64,000 nt of DNA from Slackia sp. ZJ119 (GTDB taxonomy: Bacteria > Actinomycetota > Coriobacteriia > Coriobacteriales > Eggerthellaceae), in the NCBI RefSeq assembly GCF_011039175.1, contig NZ_JAAKEN010000001.1, forward strand, positions 1 to 64,000, in the 5' to 3' direction. How positions within the stretch are numbered: the first letter of the stretch is position 1; the number at the start of each line of letters is the position of its first letter. The translations under genes and the position numbers were made by a program. The notes under the pieces are model-generated. The model ran no database searches, was not told the DNA's origin, and worked only from the letters and a program-made list of their open reading frames with translations. Below, piece by piece: positions 1-6,614 of this stretch.

Positions 1-126
1 GGGTGGCGCATCGACTATTTCCTGGTCAGCGAGGCGCTGCGCGACCGCGTGACGAGCGCGTGCATCTACGACGAGGTGATGGGCAGCGACCATTGTCCCG
101 TCGCCCTCGAGCTTGACCTGGACTGA
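1..126 (+). CDS. xth: Exodeoxyribonuclease III, C-terminal end (partial)
   Basis: Reading frame 1 runs from the window edge to a TGA at 124-126 and gives the last 41 residues of an exonuclease III-type AP endonuclease. It contains the family signatures GWRIDYFLVS and MGSDHCPVALEL; in the known family the SDHCP His and Asp belong to the EEP-nuclease active site. The protein would act in DNA base-excision repair in the cytoplasm. The rest of the gene lies upstream of the window. The segment is repeated almost exactly at 2230-2355 beyond the insertion sequence, so this copy is probably the end of the intact gene and the other an orphan fragment. Identity of the fragment is secure; intactness upstream cannot be judged. 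Confidence 0.85.
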   Translation, partial: GWRIDYFLVSEALRDRVTSACIYDEVMGSDHCPVALELDLD

Positions 127-234
127 GGCGCCCCCGGCGTCGTTTCGCTTCGGCGGCAGGTCGAAGCCCGATGCGGCCGCGCCGTGTGACGGTTCACGCC
201 CCCTGTCGCAGCCGCTTCTGCGCATGTGCTAGAA
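1..234. repeat. Long direct repeat, left copy (IS target duplication)
   Basis: Positions 1-234 match 2230-2463 with a single difference that I can find (T at 172, C at 2401). The repeat may extend 3 bases or more beyond the window edge, because the right copy begins at 2227 (GTC) directly after the inverted repeat. It includes the end of xth and the intergenic DNA up to the -10 region of folE. Two near-identical copies flanking an insertion sequence are best read as a long target duplication, as described for IS1634-type elements. Confidence 0.85.
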
Positions 235-253
235 CCCAAGTTCTGCAGCTAAT

Positions 254-293
254 AGAGGCCGTTTACCCTATACGACCCGGGTAAACGGCCTCT
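254..293 (-). terminator. Hairpin at left end of the insertion sequence
   Basis: A perfect 15-bp stem, AGAGGCCGTTTACCC paired with its complement at 279-293, and an 8-nt loop. It lies just downstream of the transposase stop, inside the left inverted repeat. It probably ends transposase transcription and blocks read-through from the xth side. No long U-tract is present. Confidence 0.65.
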
Positions 294-324
294 CTTCTCG
301 TGACATTTTCCGTGGTGGAACAGC

Positions 325-2070
325 CTAGCTCCGCGGTTTCTTCACAACCGACATCACCTTGTTCATCTGGGACTTGGTCATGACCTCGCGCGACAGGTCG
401 ATGCCGACAACATCACAGAGCGCGTCGGTGAGGTCCGTGCGGTAGTCGAAGTGGTAGACGTTGGCGTCGAGGCGGTGTCCCGTCATGTCGGCGAGCGCGT
501 CGGCGACGGCCTGCGCCGACGGGCGAGACCCCGTCGTGCGCTCTGCGTCCGCCTGCATGAGCCGCATGACGGCGAGCGCCACGTAGCAGATGAGGAAGTG
601 GGCGCGTATGTGCGGTTCGGTCCACACGTAGACCGGGCGCGCGTCCATCGTGGACTTGAGCACGCGGAAGGAGTCCTCTATGCGGAAAAGCCCCCGGTAG
701 GCCTCGATGATCTCGCGCTCATCCCACTCCTGCTCGGAGGTGATCACGCAGTAGTAGCCGTCCATGGCCTCGTCGGCGGCGATCCTCTCCTCGTCGAGCA
801 CCCAGTTGTGGCTCGCCTTCTCGCCGGTTGCCCTGACCACGGGCACGTCCTTCGCGTACCTCGCCGCGCTGCGGGCTACGGCCGCCGACATGTCGCCGCG
901 CGCGATGGCGGCCTTTGACTTCTCCACGACCTTCTCCCTCTCGTGGCGCGCCCGCTCGAAGAAGTCGCGCGACCAGAACGCGACCTCCTTGACCGGCACC
1001 ATGACGCGCTCTTTTCCGCCCTCCGGGTTCACGACGTACACGGCCTTGTCGGAGATGCGGCTCTTGACCTTGAACCGGCCCGGCTCTGACTCGACGTACC
1101 CGGCGTCGTCGAGCACCCACTCCTTGAGGCTTTTGGCCGCCTTGCGCACGGACTGCGAGAGGACGAACCCGTTGCCGTCGAGCGTGCAGGCGGCGATGTT
1201 GTTCGACGTGTTGAGCCCTTTGTCGGCGACCACGACCACGCGCTCGCCATCTGGATTTGATAAGTCCCTCAAACCGGCCTTTTTCATCATGGGAAGCATT
1301 GTCGTCATATCGTTTTGGTTGCCGGCGAACAGCTCGTAGTCAAGCGGTATGCCTTTCGCATCAAGCAAAAGCCCCATCTGCACGATTGCCTCAGGGCGGT
1401 GCTCTTTAGAGACTCCTTTTTTGCGAAGCCCGCACTCGTCCTCGCCGTCGATCTCGAAGTAATAGTTGGTCACGTCGTAGTAAAGCCGTGTACGATTACG
1501 TGGTCCACGACTTGCTTCAAGAGCGGCATTCATGTGCTTGACCAGCGCATCGGCGTTTTCGGCCAGGTAGTCGAGCGAGCGATATACGTCGTCCAAGGTG
1601 AAGCCGCACTTGCGGGGAAAGCGCCCTTTGGCCGCGAGCGCCGCCCTCTTGGAGCCGGGGTCCGAGATGCGGTTCCAGACGAGCAGCTCGAGGATGCGGC
1701 ACGGGTCGAAGGAGAAGCTGCGGGCCGTGCGCTTGCGCTCGAAGAAGCCCCATATCCCCAGGTCCCGGTGGAAGTAGGCGCTCGGCACGGCCGCGCCCAT
1801 CTCCACGCGGCCCTCGGCTCGCTTGTCGATCTTCTTCGCGGTCGAGAGCTTGACGATCACCTTGGACGGCTCTGGTGCGGCCTCTGCGTTGCGCCTCTTC
1901 ACCTCGGCGCTCCACCAAGCCACAGGATCGGGGCAATCGTCACTTGTGAGCTCGTCCACGTACCCGATGGATTCCAAGTGGCGAGACTTGGTCTTGCCGT
2001 CCACCCGATAGCTCTCTCCTATCGAGAGATACATCCTGCCGTTTTTGCGCTTCTCTTTTTTGAGATACAA
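325..2070 (-). CDS. IS1634-family DDE transposase
   Basis: 581 residues, starting at TTG 2070 behind GGAG seven bases upstream. A DDE/RNase H-like transposase is supported by three motifs in order: YYDVTNYYFE (first Asp, about residue 200), VVVADKGLNTSNN (second Asp, about 285) and the IS4-type YRxxxxIExxFRVLK block with the catalytic Glu (about 463-477). It would cut and join the element's ends in the nucleoid. Frame and length look intact, so the element may still be active. It is the only gene in the insertion sequence and is read from the right end toward the left-end hairpin. The IS4/IS1634 superfamily is certain; the exact family rests on the motif block and the long direct repeats. Confidence 0.93.
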   Translation of the reverse strand: MYLKKEKRKNGRMYLSIGESYRVDGKTKSRHLESIGYVDELTSDDCPDPVAWWSAEVKRRNAEAAPEPSKVIVKLSTAKKIDKRAEGRVEMGAAVPSAYFHRDLGIWGFFERKRTARSFSFDPCRILELLVWNRISDPGSKRAALAAKGRFPRKCGFTLDDVYRSLDYLAENADALVKHMNAALEASRGPRNRTRLYYDVTNYYFEIDGEDECGLRKKGVSKEHRPEAIVQMGLLLDAKGIPLDYELFAGNQNDMTTMLPMMKKAGLRDLSNPDGERVVVVADKGLNTSNNIAACTLDGNGFVLSQSVRKAAKSLKEWVLDDAGYVESEPGRFKVKSRISDKAVYVVNPEGGKERVMVPVKEVAFWSRDFFERARHEREKVVEKSKAAIARGDMSAAVARSAARYAKDVPVVRATGEKASHNWVLDEERIAADEAMDGYYCVITSEQEWDEREIIEAYRGLFRIEDSFRVLKSTMDARPVYVWTEPHIRAHFLICYVALAVMRLMQADAERTTGSRPSAQAVADALADMTGHRLDANVYHFDYRTDLTDALCDVVGIDLSREVMTKSQMNKVMSVVKKPRS

Positions 2071-2103
2071 GATTCAGCTCCTGACCTGCGTTGATGTCTT
2101 TCC

Positions 2104-2112
2104 ATTATATCA
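2104..2112 (-). promoter_or_regulatory. Transposase promoter, extended -10
   Basis: On the minus strand TGATATAAT is a perfect extended -10 (TGn-TATAAT), about 34 nt upstream of the TTG start at 2070. No convincing -35 is seen at 16-18 bp. Confidence 0.55.
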
Positions 2113-2226
2113 TAATACGGCACGTTGTAGTGCGCAGAATGTCATAAATTCTTGACAAAGACAGAGCCCTGCAGTGGCCTCTGATCAGGGGACATGCAAA
2201 AACAGGTCAGCTAATCAGCTGCAGAA

Positions 2227-2355
2227 GTCGGGTGGCGCATCGACTATTTCCTGGTCAGCGAGGCGCTGCGCGACCGCGTGACGAGCGCGTGCATCTACGA
2301 CGAGGTGATGGGCAGCGACCATTGTCCCGTCGCCCTCGAGCTTGACCTGGACTGA
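2227..2355 (+). pseudogene. Orphan 3' fragment of exonuclease III
   Basis: The right copy of the direct repeat encodes VGWRIDYF through to the same TGA as the fragment at 1-126, but it is cut at the insertion-sequence boundary and has no start. It is a by-product of the target duplication and should not make a functional enzyme. Confidence 0.8.
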
Positions 2356-2463
2356 GGCGCCCCCGGCGTCGTTTCGCTTCGGCGGCAGGTCGAAGCCCGA
2401 CGCGGCCGCGCCGTGTGACGGTTCACGCCCCCTGTCGCAGCCGCTTCTGCGCATGTGCTAGAA
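2230..2463. repeat. Long direct repeat, right copy
   Basis: Second copy of 1-234, with one mismatch. It ends at TAGAA, which in this copy continues to TAGAAT, the -10 box in front of folE. In the left copy the sequence switches after TAGAA to the bases bordering the insertion sequence. Confidence 0.85.
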
Positions 2464-2464
2464 T
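2456..2464 (+). promoter_or_regulatory. Probable folE promoter, extended -10
   Basis: TGCTAGAAT, an extended -10, lies about 42 nt upstream of the folE ATG. The insertion-sequence breakpoint falls between its fifth and sixth -10 bases, so the promoter survives only because of the target duplication. The same nonamer precedes menF at 4638. Confidence 0.5.
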
Positions 2465-2505
2465 GAAGCGCATTTTCATCTGCTCGCAACGCTAGAAAGA
2501 TCGCT

Positions 2506-3075
2506 ATGGACAAAGAGAAAATCGAGCAAGGCGTGCGCCTCATCCTGGAAGGCATTGGCGAGGATTCGACGCGAGAAGGCCTGGTCAAAACGCCGGAACG
2601 CGTGGCTCGCATGTACGAGGAAATCTTTTCGGGCATGACCGAGGACCCCGCGGTGCACTTCGAGACCACGTTCGACGAAGGGCACGAGGAAATGGTCATC
2701 GTCAGCGACATTCCGTTCTATTCGATGTGCGAGCATCATCTGGTGCCGTTTTTCGGGAAGGCGCACGTGGCCTACATCCCTGCCCGCGACGGGCGGATTT
2801 GCGGGCTGTCGAAACTGGCGCGGCTCGTGGACGCGTACGCGAAGCGACCGCAGGTGCAAGAGCGGCTGACGTCGCAGGTGGCGGACATGCTGATCGACCA
2901 GCTGCATCCGCAGGGCGTGCTGGTGGTGCTTGAGGCCGAGCACATGTGCATGTCGATGCGCGGCATCAAAAAGCCGGGCTCGAAGACGATGACGAGCGCG
3001 GTCCGCGGCATTTTCGAGCGCAACCAGGCCACCCGTTCAGAAGCGCTGTCGCTTATTTTCGCGCCGCAACACTAA
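2506..3075 (+). CDS. folE: GTP cyclohydrolase I
   Basis: 189 residues, the usual length for the family. It converts GTP to 7,8-dihydroneopterin triphosphate plus formate, the first step of pterin/folate synthesis in the cytoplasm. Diagnostic motifs are [18 protein letters not shown] (about residues 75-92, with zinc-ligand Cys and His), [12 protein letters not shown], and [11 protein letters not shown] (about 144-154, with the second zinc Cys). Folate made here would feed the fhs-fchA-folD enzymes encoded 35 kb downstream. The ATG at 2506 follows a weak AGAAAG ribosome site. An ACT-domain gene follows after 16 bp and is probably cotranscribed. A freshly duplicated 234-bp segment and an insertion sequence lie immediately upstream. 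Identification is secure. Confidence 0.96.
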   Translation: MDKEKIEQGVRLILEGIGEDSTREGLVKTPERVARMYEEIFSGMTEDPAVHFETTFDEGHEEMVIVSDIPFYSMCEHHLVPFFGKAHVAYIPARDGRICGLSKLARLVDAYAKRPQVQERLTSQVADMLIDQLHPQGVLVVLEAEHMCMSMRGIKKPGSKTMTSAVRGIFERNQATRSEALSLIFAPQH

Positions 3076-3091
3076 AGAAAGGAAATCCCTT

Positions 3092-3361
3092 ATGAAGTGC
3101 GTAGTTTCCGTTTTGGGCAAAGACCGCAAGTTCATCGTGGCGAAGGTGTCGAGCGTGCTGGCCGAGTGCGGCGCGAACATCGACGACATCAGCCAGACCA
3201 TCATGGGCGGCATCTTCTCCATGACGATGCTGACGACGCTCGACGCCGAGGTGGCCGACTTCAACACGGTGCAAGAACGCCTGGCCGCGACCGGCGAAGA
3301 GCTGAACGTGCAGATCGTCATTCAGCGCGAAGACGTGTTCAACTACATGTACAAGATCTAA
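3092..3361 (+). CDS. ACT-domain protein (UPF0237 type)
   Basis: 89 residues forming a single ACT domain with the usual beta-alpha-beta layout. KCVVSVLGKDRKFIVAKVSS at the start and an ANIDDISQTIMGGIFSM core are typical of the stand-alone UPF0237 group. Such proteins are presumed small-molecule sensors that bind amino acids at a dimer interface; no ligand is known for this group. It follows folE by 16 bp with its own AAGGAAAT ribosome site, so the two are probably cotranscribed. In other bacteria this family often sits next to a DUF711 protein, which is absent here. Family assignment is good, function unknown. Confidence 0.85.
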   Translation: MKCVVSVLGKDRKFIVAKVSSVLAECGANIDDISQTIMGGIFSMTMLTTLDAEVADFNTVQERLAATGEELNVQIVIQREDVFNYMYKI

Positions 3362-3424
3362 GGAAACGCTGATTGCTTCCGCCAGCCCTGGACTCGCATG
3401 ACGGCGCCTGGCAGCGTTTCCCTA
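3361..3424. repeat. Short copy of the 161-bp MITE-like repeat
   Basis: About 64 bp with AGGAAACGCTGATT at the left and CAGCGTTTCCCTA at the right, plus the shared CCGCCAGCCCTG segment. It is a shortened relative of the copies at 26030 and 46308 and lies immediately after the ACT-domain gene. Confidence 0.7.
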
Positions 3425-3487
3425 AGGGAACGTCGCTTTCCAACCTGTTGCCGAAACGACGCGCAGAGGGCCGGCTTTATATGCTAC

Positions 3488-3496
3488 TGTTATAGC
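3488..3496 (+). promoter_or_regulatory. Probable promoter, extended -10
   Basis: TGTTATAGC, about 30 nt upstream of the ATG at 3526. No clear -35. Confidence 0.4.
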
Positions 3497-3525
3497 AGCA
3501 TTTAGTGAAGAGAAAGGCTGCTTCC

Positions 3526-3882
3526 ATGGCAACTGATACTGTGCTTGAGCCGGTCGCTTCCGTCGTCGATGGTGTGGCGGTGACGGTCAATTACCGGACC
3601 GAGAATGGCGTCCCTGTGTCTGACCAGGAGATTCGTGCGTATATCGACCGCGGCAACTGCCACCACCCGGGCTGCACCGTGCGTGGGCTCGACCTGACGG
3701 TCGACGGCGACGACATCGACATCCGCTACGACCTGTCGCCGATGCCCTTCGAGCGCATCCGTCGCATCACGGGGTATCTCGTGGGCACGATGGACCGCTG
3801 GAACGACGCGAAAACCGCCGAAGAAGCCGATCGCGTGAAGCATTCCGTGCCGGCCAACTGCGGCTGCTTCGAAGGGAAGTAG
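3526..3882 (+). CDS. Small protein resembling the C-terminal part of anaerobic NrdD
   Basis: 118 residues. The ATG at 3526 is chosen over an upstream in-frame GTG (3505) because GAGAAAGG lies about 10 nt before it. The second half, RITGYLVGTMDRWNDAKTAE then DRVKH, recalls the end of class III (anaerobic) ribonucleotide reductases. A GNCHHPGCTV motif and a terminal NCGC supply Cys/His residues that could bind metal. There is no room for a full NrdD, so this may be a stand-alone accessory or regulatory protein, or a relative of a TSCPD-like fold. It has its own promoter and a downstream terminator (3944). The similarity is from memory of motifs and is moderate only. Confidence 0.45.
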   Translation: MATDTVLEPVASVVDGVAVTVNYRTENGVPVSDQEIRAYIDRGNCHHPGCTVRGLDLTVDGDDIDIRYDLSPMPFERIRRITGYLVGTMDRWNDAKTAEEADRVKHSVPANCGCFEGK

Positions 3883-3943
3883 GCTGTTCGAGCCTCGCTG
3901 CCAACACGCGCGAGCGGCAGTCCGCAAGCAAGCGATTGTAACA

Positions 3944-3969
3944 AGAAAGCCCGGTTGACCGGGCTTTCT
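3944..3969. terminator. Bidirectional terminator
   Basis: AGAAAGCCCGG, loop TTGA, then CCGGGCTTTCT: a perfect 11-bp stem whose own ends supply A/T-rich flanks in both directions. It lies between the convergent NrdD-like gene and mscL. Confidence 0.75.
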
Positions 3970-4122
3970 GTGATGTTGAGGGCGGGCAGGTGTCTGACGG
4001 CGGCCGACGCGTCCCTTGTGCTGCAAGGCTTCGCGGCGGGGCAGCTTTCGCTCGCCGCAGCCGTCCCGCGCAGCCGTCCCGCCGCCGCCTGCCTCCTAAG
4101 AGAGCGGCGCTTTGGATGTGCC

Positions 4123-4584
4123 TTAGGCCTTAGGCGCGGGCTTCGTGGTCTTGCGGGCCGGCTCGGAGAACGCGGCGGCGCAATGGGGGCAGCGCGTGGC
4201 GCCGTCCTTCACTTCTTCCAGGCAGAACGGGCACGTCGGCGGCGTTTCGACCACCTCTTCGCCGGCCTTGTTCCGCTTCAGCAGGCCGCTGCCGGCATTC
4301 TGCACCTTGTTGATGCCTTTGACCAGCAAAAACACCACGAACGCGATGATCAGGAAGTTGATGCAGGCGCTGATGAACGCCCCGAAGTCGATGGCCGTTC
4401 CGGGGACGACGAGCCCGTCGATCGATCCGCCGCCGAAGATGAACGTGATGAGCGGATTGATGATGTTGTCCGTCAGCGACGTGACGATGCCGGTGAACGC
4501 GCCGCCGACGATGACGGCGACAGCCAGATCCATGACGTTGCCGCGGTTGATGAATTCCTTGAATTCGTTCAAAAAGTTCTTCAT
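4123..4584 (-). CDS. mscL: Large-conductance mechanosensitive channel with zinc-ribbon tail
   Basis: 153 residues from ATG 4584, preceded by AGGAAGG; a longer in-frame start at 4620 lacks a ribosome site. MscL is a homopentameric inner-membrane channel that opens under osmotic downshock. The N-terminus (MKNFLNEFKEFINRGNVMDL), first helix (VAVIVGGAFTGIVTSL) and second helix (about 70-95) match the family. The C-terminus carries an extra CPFC...CPHC zinc ribbon (about residues 120-140), seen in some actinobacterial and clostridial MscL proteins. It is monocistronic, convergent with the preceding gene and divergent from menF. Identification is secure; the role of the zinc ribbon is unknown. Confidence 0.95.
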   Translation of the reverse strand: MKNFLNEFKEFINRGNVMDLAVAVIVGGAFTGIVTSLTDNIINPLITFIFGGGSIDGLVVPGTAIDFGAFISACINFLIIAFVVFLLVKGINKVQNAGSGLLKRNKAGEEVVETPPTCPFCLEEVKDGATRCPHCAAAFSEPARKTTKPAPKA

Positions 4585-4637
4585 GATCGCCTTCCTCGTT
4601 TCGTTGAGCTTTCCCGTCATCAGTATAAGAAAGGCCG

Positions 4638-4646
4638 TGCTAGAAT
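4638..4646 (+). promoter_or_regulatory. Probable menF promoter, extended -10
   Basis: TGCTAGAAT, identical to the nonamer before folE, 73 nt upstream of the menF GTG. It lies in the divergent mscL/menF gap. Confidence 0.45.
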
Positions 4647-4718
4647 GCCAGATGCGATATGCTCGCCGCTGCGGCGATTGCGTGGCGGCACGGTTGAAGG
4701 CAAGCGAAAGGCAAGCTC

Positions 4719-5963
4719 GTGACCAGGATTTATTCTCGCACGGTGCCGCTTGGCGCCGATATCGTCGATGTGTTTTGCACGCTGCAGAAGGGATTTACCG
4801 ACCAGTTCGTGTATTACCGGAAAGACCGGCCGGTGCGCTTCATGGGGCTAGGGCGCTGCATTGCGCTGCCGACGCTTGAGGGCGTAAGCGTCGATCTGGA
4901 TGGCGAGGCGGGACACCAACCGGTCTTTTTCTCGTTCAACCGGTTTGACGAAAGCAATCCTAAGCCGACCGACGAGCTGTTCGCGGCGTTTCCGCGATTG
5001 CGGCTCATGCTGCCGGAAGTGGTGCTGATTGAGGACGAGCAAGGCGCGTTTCTGCAGGTCAACTCGCTGGGGCCGGTGTACGAGGGGCGTGTGGCGCGGT
5101 TTGTGCGCCAGGCTGCGGCCGCGCCGGCGCGGACGGCGCGCAAGGTGGGCTATGCGCTTGTGCCCGATTCGCGCGAGCAGTGGTTTTCGATGATGGATGC
5201 GGCGCTTGCGGCGATAGCGGCGGGCCGCGTGCGGAAGATCGTGTTGTCGCGGCGGCAAAAACTCGTTGCTGACCAGCCGTTTTCGTCGAAAGACGTGCTG
5301 GTGAACCTCATCGACGGGTCGTCGCTGGGCGCGGTGCTGCTGTATCGCTACGCCGACGTGTTCTTTTGCGGTTGCACGCCGGAGCTGCTGGTGCGCAAGC
5401 ACGGCTGTCAGGTGGAGTCGATGGCGCTGGCAGGAACGGTGCCGGTTGGCGGCTCGGAGGAAGAGCGGCAGGCGTTGGCGGCGGCGCTTTTGGCCGACGA
5501 GAAGAACCGCGTGGAGCACGACTACGTGGCCCGGTTTGTGCGCGAGGTGTTCGACCGCACGTGTTACGACGTCGACGTGCCTGGTCAGCCGCGTGTTCTG
5601 CCGCTTGCGCACGTGCAGCACCTGTACACGCCGGCCCGCGCCCGCATGCTTGAAGGCATGGATCTGCTGACGATGGCGGAAGACCTGCATCCCACGCCGG
5701 CAGTGTCGGGCACGCCGGTGGGCGAGGCCCGCATGCTGCTGCGCGAGGTCGAGCCGTACAACCGCGGTTTTTTCGCCGGGGCCTGCGGATACGTGGACGC
5801 TGCCGGCGACGGCGAGTTTTCCGTGGCTCTGCGCACGGGCGTGTTCGACGGCGAGACGGGCTGGGTGTATGCCGGCTGCGGCATCGTGGCCGGCAGCGAC
5901 GCACAGGCCGAGTTCGACGAGATCGACCTGAAGCTGAAAACGATCCTGACGGCGTTCGGGTAG
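4719..5963 (+). CDS. menF: Isochorismate synthase
   Basis: 414 residues, a chorismate-binding enzyme converting chorismate to isochorismate, the entry step of menaquinone synthesis. Typical motifs are KIVLSRRQKL, SMALAGTVPVGGSEEE, HPTPAVSGTPVGEA, GFFAGACGYVDAAGDGEF and YAGCGIVAGSDAQAEFDEI near the C-terminus, covering the Mg-binding Glu residues. The GTG start at 4719 follows GAAAGGCAAG. It is the first gene of the men cluster, separated from menD by 650 bp that contain one of the seven nested palindromic elements, so menD probably has its own transcription unit. The menD neighbour favours menF over a siderophore-type entC. Confidence 0.92.
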   Translation: MTRIYSRTVPLGADIVDVFCTLQKGFTDQFVYYRKDRPVRFMGLGRCIALPTLEGVSVDLDGEAGHQPVFFSFNRFDESNPKPTDELFAAFPRLRLMLPEVVLIEDEQGAFLQVNSLGPVYEGRVARFVRQAAAAPARTARKVGYALVPDSREQWFSMMDAALAAIAAGRVRKIVLSRRQKLVADQPFSSKDVLVNLIDGSSLGAVLLYRYADVFFCGCTPELLVRKHGCQVESMALAGTVPVGGSEEERQALAAALLADEKNRVEHDYVARFVREVFDRTCYDVDVPGQPRVLPLAHVQHLYTPARARMLEGMDLLTMAEDLHPTPAVSGTPVGEARMLLREVEPYNRGFFAGACGYVDAAGDGEFSVALRTGVFDGETGWVYAGCGIVAGSDAQAEFDEIDLKLKTILTAFG

Positions 5964-6614
5964 GAGCTCTCTGGCGGCTTGGCGCCGGGGCGGCCTGGCT
6001 TTGACGGGTGGGCGCCTGGTTTTAAGCTGGTGCTGGCTGCTTGGCACTCGGTCGGGCGCGGCTCGGGGGGTCTTGCACCGGCGTTGGTGCAGTTTGGGCG
6101 GTGTGCTGCCTGTTTCTACGCGGTTTGGGTGCTCTGGCACCAGTTTCAGTGTGAAGAATTTGTGGAGTTGAGACTTTCAGCCGCATTTTGATGGGTTCGC
6201 GCATCAAAACGCGGAAAACGAACCCCGTTTCGGGCCGATTTTCAGCTGCTTGCGGTTGAAAAGGGCGTTCGATAGGCCAAAATTACGGTACATATCCAGA
6301 ATTTCAAGCGGCCGCTTCGTGAATCCGAGGGGCGAAAGCGGCAATTTGATGCGCGAAATCCGAAATTTGCCGTCAAAAATCTCCAACACACAAATTCTTC
6401 ACATGAAGCAGCCGACAAACGGCCCCCTGTCGCGCCCTGTATCGCATTTCAAGCGTTTCAGCGCGGGCGACCTTGGGGGCACGCGCTGTTTGGCCCGTGC
6501 GTCCATGGGCGGCGTGTTCCGAGTTGATGCGGTTGCGTTGAATTGTGGCCCTGCGAGGTATGGAAATAGTACCATTGGCGATGCCGTGACAGCGCCGACT
6601 GAAGGAGCATCGGA
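5964..6614. other. Intergenic region menF-menD
   Basis: 650 bp without a credible gene. 5964-6149 is G/T-rich and unremarkable. 6150-6404 is nested element copy A. 6405-6614 holds a possible -10 (TACCAT, 6570-6575) and the menD ribosome site AAGGAG. Confidence 0.6.
6150..6404 (+). repeat. Nested palindromic intergenic element, copy A
   Basis: 255 bp. Left arm TGTGAAGAATTTGTGG; right arm the reverse complement of ATGTGAAGAATTTGTGTG. Inner repeat GCGCATCAAA (about 6210) pairs with TTTGATGCGC (about 6345). The centre ACGGTACATATCC (6284-6296) is the most degenerate of the set. Same orientation as the other six copies; centre to right end is about 114 bp. Confidence 0.88.

Larger units (their letters stand above)
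241..2226 (-). mobile_element. IS1634-like insertion sequence
   Basis: An element of about 1986 bp bounded by the inverted repeats TTCTGCAGCT (241-250) and AGCTGCAGAA (2217-2226). The match may extend six bases further out at each end (CCCAAG against GTCGGG, imperfect), which would give 235-2232. It carries one transposase gene on the minus strand, an internal extended -10 promoter and a strong hairpin at its left end. The long flanking direct repeats (1-234 and 2230-2463) fit the IS1634 branch of the IS4 superfamily, known for unusually long, variable target duplications. The near-identity of the two repeats suggests a recent insertion. Confidence 0.85.

Noticed and set aside
1-2355. Two exonuclease III genes (gene duplication)
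   Set aside because: Only the last 41-42 codons are repeated and the second copy starts at the IS boundary, so it is part of the target duplication.
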